Translations under genes and position numbers: made by a program
Assembly (NCBI GenBank): GCA_000310025.1
Contig: FN649738.1
Location: forward strand, 2,386,348 to 2,397,578
Direction of reading: 5' to 3'
Length of the DNA: 11,231 nt
Source: Ectocarpus siliculosus
Taxonomy: Eukaryota > Sar > Phaeophyceae > Ectocarpales > Ectocarpaceae
The notes under the pieces: model-generated
Told to the model about the DNA's origin: nothing
Seen by the model: the letters and a program-made list of their open reading frames with translations, nothing else
Database searches by the model: none
In this document: in pieces, positions 1 through 6,285 of the stretch
Position numbering within the stretch: the stretch's first letter is position 1
How the letters are laid out: every line of letters begins with the position of its first letter

Positions 1-251
1 GGGGGGGGGGGGTTAAGCGATATCCGTGGTTGAATACAGATGCACTCATAGTTCTTGGTTGGATTCTGGCGAGCGCTCTGAGACATAGCAGCAGGGCATG
101 CTTGTGGAGTAAAGTTGACATGCTTGCCGTACGCAGCTGTCTTCGGGCGCACGCAGACACCATTATTCATATTAATACTCAGATCGGAGTCCCCTCTACT
201 ACTGTAAGACGGTCCTCGCGAAAGAGAAGGAAGGCAGGCACCAGAGTTGGC
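1..251. other. No gene seen; poly-G at left edge
   Basis: The window begins with 12 consecutive G. The rest of this stretch has mixed open frames on both strands, but no codon bias or paired splice sites that I could use to define an exon. It may be intron or 3' flank of gene A. Confidence 0.4.
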
Positions 252-569
252 TCACCAGGGGTAAGGCTCCCTGACTTCGTAGGTTTGTCGCGTGCGGTAG
301 TGCTGTATGCTGCAAGCGCAAGTGTTAAAACAAAGACTAGGATACCCACCTACAGCGTAGTCTACTCCATACCGCAGCACCGCAGCAGTAAACAGCGAAA
401 GCACTACGCTGTAAGTCGTTTTCACTCTACAGTAGAAAATTACATAGAACCACATGATAAGACTACTGGTCGACGCGTTCGAGCAAATGATGTAGCCAAA
501 GGGACACGTGTTCAAGTCACACATGTAGTCAAGCAACTGTTGTGAGGAAATGATTCTGGTATCTATCGT
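252..569 (-). CDS. Gene A candidate downstream exon (3' limit uncertain)
   Basis: The acceptor is GTTCGTCTTTCATGCAG before 569, in phase 0, matching the phase-0 end of the 705 exon across a 135-base intron. The frame reads TIDTRIISSQQLLDYMCDL and then a hydrophobic stretch, and stays open to a TGA at 252-254. Possible donors inside are GTGAAA near 430, and GTAGGT or GTGGGT near 345. Codon bias is weaker than in the other exons, so only the first part may be coding. Confidence 0.25.
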   Translation of the reverse strand, partial: TIDTRIISSQQLLDYMCDLNTCPFGYIICSNASTSSLIMWFYVIFYCRVKTTYSVVLSLFTAAVLRYGVDYAVGGYPSLCFNTCACSIQHYRTRQTYEVREPYPW

Positions 570-2580
570 CTGCATGAAAGACGAACATGAGACTACAACA
601 GCACTTAACACAACCGAAACTCAACGCTTGTGCAAAAAGCGAATACAAAATAAATCGTTCCAAAATCTAAACACACGACGGGCACGGTACATACACGTGC
701 TTACGTCGTTTTCCTCTGGAAGGTTGGGCAGCTTCCAAGGAGCGGGCGGGAGCGCGGGAGCGTCGAGGATCAACACGAGGTCGTTGAACACGGCGGGGGA
801 GGCGGGCGATTCCGGGCGACCATCGTCCGGCACCGCCGCCGCCATCACCCCGCCGCTAGGAACAGCAGCAGCAGCAACTTCTCCGTGACAAGAAGAACAA
901 TCTTCCTCCTCCTCGTTAGGCTCATCATCTTCGTGTTGAGTGGGCGCGGCGTTGCTCGTCGTTTCCTTGGCTGAGCTTCCGCAACTGACACCGCCGCCGG
1001 CCAAAGGCCGCTGCCGCCGCTGCCGCCGCCGCCGCTGCTGCTGCTGCTGCTGTTGCCAGTTTCCTTGGTAGTGACGGCGGCGGCGGCGGGGGGGTCGGCC
1101 GTGGGAGGCTGCTCCCCGTTGCTGTTGAGGTGCACGTCGGTTGTTTGCAACGAAAACATCAGCGCACAAAAGTAGCATAGTAATTTAGGTTTGAAAGGGA
1201 ATCATCACGACCGTCCGTCCGTGCACACAAAGACATGCCGCCATGTAGCGCTCGCTGGCTCGCTGGGGCGCCAGGCAGAAACATACTCTATGTCTGGTTG
1301 TGGTCTCTGGCTGGCCAAAGCTGCAGGAACCAACCGTGAACATTTTCCACGATCAATCCGCGCACCGAGTAGGTTGGATTTTCCAACAATCAGCCGTGCC
1401 CCCGGCGGGCACGGCATTAGACCAACGTAACTTGCATGTGGACGTACGGGCTCGCTTTCGCGAAGAAGCACTACATACATAAAACGCACACGAACAGTTT
1501 GTATGCATGCACATGCATCTGCTGCTGCTGGCTTTGTGGAAGCGTATTTGCGTTACTTGCCCGCTCGCTCTTTTCTCCCTTCGTCATGATGTGCAAATAC
1601 ACAATGGTTGGAAAACGGAGATCAACAGGTTAGCTAATCTTGAGTCGACCCACATACCTGCAGGTTTGCGACCACAAGGTAGTTCAGAGATGCCGCTGAT
1701 ACAGCGGCGGCAGTGGTGAGCACCGCGGCAAGCGTCATCGCCGGCTGAGGAAGGGGGGAAGAGCAAAGGGTGTGTGTGGGGGAGAAAGTGGTGTGTTCGG
1801 GCTTTTCGCCCCTGTCATGCCTGCCGCAGGGTTGACGTTTTTCGTTGGCCAGCAAGCAGTTGTAGAAGCGCACCTCAAAATGCACAGCAGCAGCTGCAGC
1901 CCAGCGGAAGTGGTCGGTGCTTTTGTGAAGAATCAACGCAGTACATCCAGCCGGTGTTGCTGCTTTTGCCTCTCTCTAACCCAACCACCCAACGCCCCCC
2001 ACGAACTATGCACACACATCTCTCATCCCCAGGAACTAGGGAGGGAAAACTCCAGAACCAAAAGTCCATGCACTATGTACAACCAACCCGCCGACAGCTG
2101 CTCTGCGGAATAAGTTGTTGGCCTCCAAAAATAAATCATGTGGGCCGAACGCTGCTTCGCGTCCCACGCTCGCTCACCCTGCGCCCGTGTTACACGTACG
2201 TGGTGGAGGCGCGCACGTGATTATCAGTACAGCTACAGCTGGGTGGTGACGACGACTCACCATGGTCGGTAGGCTGGGCACGCTGAAGGGAGAAGGGACG
2301 CGAGTAGCACACTTTGTCCTGATCGTCTTGGGTGTACTATAATATGTTTATAGCAAGCTGACTTCTTCCAACAAGCTCTCAGTTTTGCCGCACTTGGCAG
2401 CAGCACCAGCAGCACCAGCAGCCAAACGGCGATGAATGGTGTTTCCGGTGTTCCCTCACCAGTTCTAACACCTGCCTCAGCCGATCATTGCGGGTGAGGG
2501 GGGAAGCTTGTTCGCACACACACACGCACACGGCCTTCGCTAACCCGTGTCGCACAAAGAGGTTCCAGTGGCGAAAGGGG
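252..2580 (-). CDS. Gene A: unrecognised multi-exon gene (5 candidate exons)
   Basis: I do not recognise this gene. Candidate exons in transcription order are 2580-2460, 2282-2261, 1744-1658, about 1121-705 and 569 leftward. Each has an AG acceptor and all but the last a clear GT donor (GTGAGG, GTGAGT, GTATGT, GTAAGC). Two phase-consistent paths exist. In path 1, exon 2460 ends in phase 0, the micro-exon carries phase 0 to 1, exon 1744 is read as a Cys-rich segment, and the next exon starts at 1108. In path 2, the micro-exon runs phase 2 to 0, exon 1744 reads as an Ala-rich hydrophobic segment, and the next exon starts at 1121. Both enter the same frame of the 705 exon. The start codon was not found and the 3' end is unclear, so the gene may extend both ways. 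Introns would be 177, 516, 536-549 and 135 bases. Confidence 0.4.
351..413. repeat. 11-bp perfect inverted repeat
   Basis: TACAGCGTAGT at 351-361 is the exact reverse complement of ACTACGCTGTA at 403-413, with a 41-base spacer. It could form a hairpin in DNA or RNA; a chance match cannot be excluded. Confidence 0.6.
705..1121 (-). CDS. Gene A candidate exon with Arg/Gln runs and an acidic stretch
   Basis: The donor is AACGAC|GTAAGC after 705. Acceptors in the same frame lie at CAACAG|CAA (start 1121) and GAGCAG|CC (start 1108). The frame stays open for about 139 codons. In order it codes a basic and Gln-rich repeat part, an acidic segment (EDDEPNEEEED), an Ala-rich spacer, and a more ordinary C-terminal part (AVFNDLVLILDAPALPPAPW, then KLPNLPEEND). 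The first part lies over GCC and CAG triplet repeats and is open in all three minus-strand frames. One alternative frame would code Ser/Gly runs with better codon bias, so a frameshift or a different exon start is possible. The product is probably disordered for most of its length. Confidence 0.5.
1009..1053. repeat. GCC and CTG triplet repeats
   Basis: On the plus strand an imperfect GCC/CCG run passes directly into six CTG units and a TTG. On the minus strand the same bases are CAG and GGC runs inside a candidate exon of gene A. Depending on frame they code poly-Gln/Arg, poly-Ser/Gly or poly-Ala. Confidence 0.85.
1393..1415. repeat. GC-rich perfect hairpin (9-bp stem, 5-base loop)
   Basis: GCCGTGCCC at 1393-1401 pairs exactly with GGGCACGGC at 1407-1415 around the loop CCGGC. 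It lies inside the proposed large intron of gene A (1122-1657). No U-run follows on either strand, so it is not a bacterial-type terminator. Confidence 0.8.
1658..1744 (-). CDS. Gene A candidate internal exon, 87 bases
   Basis: This exon has the best splice signals of gene A: acceptor CTTCCCCCCTTCCTCAG and donor CTGCAG|GTATGT. Being 87 bases long (29 codons), it keeps phase. One frame gives an Ala/Val-rich segment (MTLAAVLTTAAAVSAAS) that could be a membrane helix or signal anchor. Another gives a Cys-rich segment (CRGAHHCRRCISG). The first has the higher share of GC-ending codons. The sequence alone does not settle the frame. Confidence 0.5.
2261..2282 (-). CDS. Gene A candidate micro-exon, 22 bases
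   Basis: The sequence is framed by a very strong acceptor (CGTCCCTTCTCCCTTCAG) and a perfect donor (ATG|GTGAGTCG), leaving only 22 bases between them. In phase 0 it codes RAQPTDH plus one base; in phase 2 it codes VPSLPTM. Both phases join an open frame in the next exon. A first exon starting upstream and ending at this donor is the main alternative. Confidence 0.4.
2397..2421. repeat. CAGCAGCAC / CACCAGCAG short array
   Basis: Imperfect CAG and CAC triplets repeat here. On the minus strand they give a CTG-rich stretch that in one frame reads as a Leu/Val-rich, signal-peptide-like segment (FIAVWLLVLLVLLPSAAK). That frame has no Met and lies in the proposed intron after 2460. Confidence 0.6.
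2460..2580 (-). CDS. Gene A candidate exon, 40 codons
   Basis: The acceptor is CACTAG before 2580 and the donor is CTG|GTGAGG after 2460, a near-consensus site. Length is 121 bases, phase 2 in and phase 0 out. The reading begins PFRHWNLFVRHGLAKAV and ends NDRLRQVLEL, which looks like an amphipathic helix. A short CA/GT repeat (about 2513-2528) falls inside and gives a Val-Cys run, which is a reason for caution. No family is recognised. Confidence 0.35.
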
Positions 2581-4363
2581 CTAGTGCGTAGGGTGTGCGA
2601 GCGAGCGCACCAGCTTATTCTAATTGCTTGACTGTTTGCCCCCAGTGGCCCCCACATCCGATAGGATTCTAACCATCAAACCCCCGTAAAGATCCGAAAA
2701 TCTAAGTCTTCCATATCCATCCCTACGTCCTGGTTTTGTGGCGGAGGAGGGCCGTGAGTCATGTTGCACATCATCTAGGTGGTCTGTGGTGGGAAGGGTT
2801 GATGGCACCGGCTGCATGCTCGGTTTACTCGCTGTATTGCACCGCATACACGCAGACTGTTTGTTGCAGTCTTTCGGCAGTCAGGAGGCTTTGGACCTTC
2901 GCAGGACGAAACGCCCACGCTCTCTCACCGCAATTTGTTCCGCAGCACAATGCATGTAGTCTGAGCAGTGGGACCCTACAAGTACAAACTGTCCATCCTT
3001 GGTGCGTACATATGGTAGAAAGTAGTGTACGGAGTGCGTAAATACCGCATTTCGTGGAACGAAGAGGTGCGACGGAGTGTACACTATGGCGTTGTTGGTT
3101 GATACATATCGTCTGGGGCACACAATACTTCGACGTTCTGATGTCTGAAGTACACTACGGTCGTAAACGATAACAAACTAATGTTGTGGACTTGACGCTG
3201 TTGGCCACGGGCAATAAAGTAGTCCGCCACTCCGCTGCCAATACTCTCTGCCCCCCCCCCCACCCGATTGGTGCTTTGTCTTCGGGGTGACATGCTCAGC
3301 TCATCTCACTCACCGCGTGGACCAACGAAACGAATTTGATCTCTCCTTCTCTCGCCCCCCCCCCTCCACCGTTTCCCTGCTGATCATCTCATCATCTTTC
3401 CTTCAGTTCGCGACCAGGTCCATTCCCTCCTCTTCCCTCACCCCAACGCTCCCTCTTTGCAGGCACCCATCACATTTTTACCTCGCAGGCGATCTTGAGG
3501 AGACTGCCCACGGGAATCATCTGACGTTTAAGTTTTGTACATGGAGGGCTTCAATTAATTGTACATCGTGGCAGCCACGGCACCCACCCTACGCTACGCT
3601 ATCACGTCGTACTCAGTAATAAGTGAAATTAAGACTTGGTTGTTCCTGTCGGTAATTTGACTGGCACAAGTCATGCCACGCAACCACCTACTAACTATTT
3701 TTCAAATAACATAATGAAAATGCTGTGTCCATACACGACCTATAAGGGCACGCGGGCAGTTAAATCGAAGCACGCCTCTCAGGTCCATGTGGCATGGAAT
3801 TTGGGGAAGACTTCCAAACCCCGAAGGCTTTTAGTACTTCACTGGCACGGCCAGCCCACAATATTTTACCTTGTACTCCTCTCTAAAAGGCTTCGTCGCA
3901 ATGGACCCTGCTCCCTCCTCTCTTCTCCTCCGCCCTGCCGCCCTTTCCTCGTTAAATATGCCCCCAACATCTCTTGTCAACACCACACCGTGATTAAGCA
4001 CAGGAATCACGCATTCACTAACGCAATTTCGCCGATTCGGCGTCGCAAGGCAGCACAACTAATGGAACATCACGACACGTGCCAACAATGGACAAGACAC
4101 AACCTCGCACTTTGTCCTTGCGCAAGGTTACTACAAATGAGTCGTTAGCAGAACAGGTTGCCAAAGTCCCCCCAAACACGATCAGCCAACACGTCCCGAT
4201 GGGTAAAAAACAAATATGTCGTCAAGTCGAAGGTTATAGCTTGAAGCGACATGCCTGTTGGTGCTCTCATATGGCCTAGTCGGCGACGTTTACCTCCTTG
4301 TACATGCCTACAAGACAACTTCGATCGGGTACCGTGTGGTTTGATCTCGGGGGATTTTCAAAG
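2581..4363. other. Stretch without a defensible gene
   Basis: About 1.8 kb without a chain of exons. It contains a minus-strand open piece at 2620-2847 with some protein-like sequence (PSTLPTTDHLDDVQHD), C-runs at 3251-3261 and 3355-3364, a plus-strand CT-rich belt at about 3340-3470, and a 170-codon plus-strand open frame at 3636-4148 with no codon bias. A plus-strand acceptor CCTCGCAG at 3488 opens a 12-codon frame ending in TGA (3489-3524, AILRRLPTGII). That might be a terminal exon, but no partner exon was found. Confidence 0.4.
3251..3364. repeat. Two poly-C tracts
   Basis: Runs of 11 C (3251-3261) and 10 C (3355-3364) lie 93 bases apart. The second runs into a pyrimidine-rich belt. Similar runs occur at 5441-5450 and 10334-10343, with poly-G at 1-12. 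Confidence 0.9.
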
Positions 4364-4403
4364 AAACCGCGAGGCTGGACGGCAAATCACCACTGAAACG
4401 GAG
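4364..4403 (+). CDS. Gene B possible upstream exon, 40 bases
   Basis: The acceptor is GATTTTCAAAG and the donor is CGGAG|GTATTT. In the frame that ends in phase 2 it reads TARLDGKSPLKR. This joins the next exon at 4763 in frame. The acceptor is weak and a longer frame over the same bases (to TTETE|GTATTT) is equally possible. Confidence 0.2.
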
Positions 4404-5896
4404 GTATTTCACGTTGATGGTCGAGGAAATTGCCAACCAGTAATCAAACAAGCGCCGCCCGCGAAATCTGCGCATCCGTGTCGCTGCAGCACACGCGTCG
4501 TGTGATTTACCGCGATCTCCCCGCCCGCCTAAATACGTATCACATTGAGCGGTACAGACGTTCCCAGTTTCAATCAAAACTAGGCCCTGTATAAGCAGCA
4601 GTAGGAACAATACGCCACCACATCGTGAGGCATTCACCGCCGTCACCGAAACAACACAGCAACGACTAACAAATACGCCGCCCGTGGCGGTTGGGACCCG
4701 CAACGCCCGTCTCCGGACACTGCTCCTCCCTCCTTTCTGCACGCTATTTTATAATTGCACAGCGCGTGCCGCGAGAGTCAAGGACACACATTGAAAACAG
4801 ACAAGCAACAACGGGGCGGCGTTCTATGTGGATGGCCATCAGTGAGAGCCCGCACGCCCACACATACTCTCTCCTCACCAAACGCTTCGCCAACTCCACC
4901 CACCGATACCCCGCGCATCGATAGAATGGTCAAAGCAACCAAAGCAACACCCAAACCATAGCCGTAACCTTTTCGTCGCACGAAACAGACGTGGTTCGCA
5001 GAAGCTGAACTCGCCCCCCATCCTTGCAAACATGCGGCAACAGCTAACAAGCACCCACGTGAAAATGGCCACCTGCCTGAGGTGCACATGACCTGTTCAG
5101 CGCTGCGGTAGTCCCGTATGCTGTGACTCACACAGACGGACTCGAACTACGACTCTAGTGTAAAACGCGCTGCGAGACAATCTCTTCGCCCTAGCAAAGC
5201 GCACGCCGTCTTGACAAATATCGCCACAAGCCACACCATAGTTGAAAAATACAGCGCGTAACTACGTTGTATCCACACCGTCGCGCTTCCACGTCGTGGT
5301 TCTCACTAAATACATGCAGCCGGCCTCCTTTCCTCGGCTGCAGAAACTCTGACTGATAAAAAATCATTGCGGGTGGACGGAGCGTTTCGAACCTACAACA
5401 AACTCCAAACCACAAGCACCCCCGCGGTGGTCCAACGTCTCCCCCCCCCCGCGCTTTTAATTAAGTGTCCCTCCTTTCATATACTCCCTCGCAGGTTTAG
5501 CATCACGCTCCGTTCCGGAAAGGCGTGCATCAGGCAGATTAGGTGTGAATCCGACTCTGAAACGTCGGTGGGTAACCGTGTAGAGAACCGTTTTCAAATG
5601 CAACCCTCTCCACATTGTCCCTCCCCTAATGAAGCTGAGTTGTTTCACTCTCCTTCACCTTGCTAGCCGAACACGCAGCTGGCACCAAGCTAGACACGCG
5701 CGGCCTCAACAACGTTCCCCCCGCTCGCGCTTTGGGCATGGATGGTACGGGCGTAGGGGGTGGAGGAGCTCTCCCTATGGGCGGCTCATGGTCGAAGGCT
5801 CGCTCTCTTCGAAAACAAAGCAGCCACGCCACACAGACAGCACCTTCTGATCGCCGACCCCATCACGAACAAACAGCCAATCGCCGAGAAGGATAA
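4364..5896 (+). CDS. Gene B: unrecognised multi-exon gene, plus strand
   Basis: I do not recognise the product. Four exons are supported: 4763-4841, 5002-5081, 5495-5571 and 5679-5896. Their phases run 2-0, 0-2, 2-1 and 1-stop, so they join without a shift although they use three different frames. Introns are 160, 413 and 107 bases. A fifth possible exon (4364-4403, phase 2 out) would join in phase 2. The spliced C-terminal part is about 150 residues: a basic, Gln-rich segment, then a Ser/Cys segment, then a Gly-rich and Arg/His-rich tail ending at TAA 5894-5896. No catalytic motif, signal peptide or membrane segment is visible. The start codon lies further upstream and was not found. The gene faces gene C, the two converging on 5897-6156. 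Confidence 0.45.
4763..4841 (+). CDS. Gene B exon, 79 bases
   Basis: The acceptor lies after a pyrimidine-rich stretch (CTCCTTTCTGCACGC, then TTGCACAG). The donor is CCATCA|GTGAGA. Phase 2 in, phase 0 out. It codes ACRESQGHTLKTDKQQ, then GGVLCGWPS. Confidence 0.4.
5002..5081 (+). CDS. Gene B exon, 80 bases
   Basis: The acceptor is GTGGTTCGCAG and the donor is CTGAG|GTGCAC. Phase 0 in, phase 2 out. The reading starts KLNSPPILANMRQQLTSTHV, with 18 of 26 codons ending in G or C. The other two plus frames have no comparable codon bias. Confidence 0.5.
5441..5450. repeat. Poly-C tract (10 C)
   Basis: A homopolymer run in the proposed intron of gene B, about 45 bases before the acceptor at 5494. 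It adds to that intron's pyrimidine-rich end. Confidence 0.9.
5495..5571 (+). CDS. Gene B exon, 77 bases
   Basis: The acceptor is strong (CTTTCATATACTCCCTCGCAG). The donor is GTGG|GTAACC; an earlier donor AG|GTGTGA at 5543 would shorten it to 48 bases and change the next frame. The reading is FSITLRSGKACIRQI, then RCESDSETSV. Phase 2 in, phase 1 out. Confidence 0.45.
5679..5896 (+). CDS. Gene B terminal exon, Gly-rich then basic tail
   Basis: The acceptor is GAACACGCAG, in phase 1. It codes 71 residues to TAA: GTKLDTRGLNNVPPARAL, a Gly-rich part (GTGVGGGGALPMGG), and a Ser/Arg/His-rich end (QTANRREG). GC-ending codons dominate. If the preceding exon instead ends at 5542, the other open frame, ending in TGA at 5850, would be used. 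Confidence 0.45.
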
Positions 5897-6156
5897 CTGG
5901 TTGCACAACGCTAGGGTGGCTTCACAAGCCCGTCCCTCCCCTCTTTAGCATGATGTTTGGTAAGACAACACCAACACCAACACCAACACCACCCGCTGAC
6001 GATTACGTCCGAGATTGGGATGAGTACCATCACCTCGGAGCCACCACCCTTCGTTTTGGCCTACGACGTCTCTCTAGGGGGCGCTGAGCGAAGCCCTCTT
6101 TTTCCCCAAGATAATGTTTACCCTGGCTGACACTAGTACGTGTTACCGTCCCTCAC
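5897..6156. other. Convergent intergenic stretch between genes B and C
   Basis: No exon is supported here. It contains a short hexamer array (AACACC, four units, about 5964-5991). The 3' ends of gene B (from the left) and gene C (from the right) meet here, so it should hold both 3' untranslated regions. No clear poly-A signal was seen. Confidence 0.4.
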
Positions 6157-6285
6157 TCAGTAGTCGGAGCTGCCAAACGAAGGGGCTGACCGCGAGGCGA
6201 TGCCGGCGTCGACCATCTCTTCCCCTTCTTCCTCCTCCTCCTCCTCCTCCTCCTCCTCTTCCTCCTCTTCCTCCTCGTCCTCCTC
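6157..6285 (-). CDS. Terminal exon with poly-Glu run
   Basis: The acceptor CCGAATGAACTCCTTGCAACAG leads to 42 codons and TGA at 6157-6159. The first 22 residues are almost all Glu, from a GAG/GAA repeat. They are followed by MVDAGIASRSAPSFGSSDY, where nearly every codon ends in G or C. Acidic tails of this kind are usually disordered. The perfect donor-like GTGAGG just after the TGA is noted but not needed. Confidence 0.5.
   Translation of the reverse strand, partial: EEDEEEEEEEEEEEEEEEEEGEEMVDAGIASRSAPSFGSSDY

Noticed and set aside
30-545. 171-codon plus-strand frame near the left edge
   Set aside because: The composition looks random, codon bias is absent, and no partner exon was found. 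Length alone is weak evidence in DNA near 50 % GC.
1393-1415. Rho-independent terminator
   Set aside because: The hairpin is GC-rich but is followed by no T-run on either strand, and the context is eukaryotic.
2379-2450. Signal peptide reading FIAVWLLVLLVLLPSAAK
   Set aside because: The frame has no Met before a stop, and it lies after a consensus donor (2459). The Leu/Val run comes from a CTG/GTG repeat.
3636-4148. 170-codon plus-strand frame
   Set aside because: No codon bias; the translation has scattered His, Cys and Pro with no recognisable pattern, and it includes a pyrimidine-rich belt (3905-3955) that looks non-coding.
4308-4742. 144-codon minus-strand frame with a Leu-rich stretch (VLFLLLLIQGLVLI)
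   Set aside because: It overlaps the possible first exon of gene B on the other strand and has no good start context or donor. The hydrophobic stretch alone does not make a signal peptide. Not excluded, but not supported.
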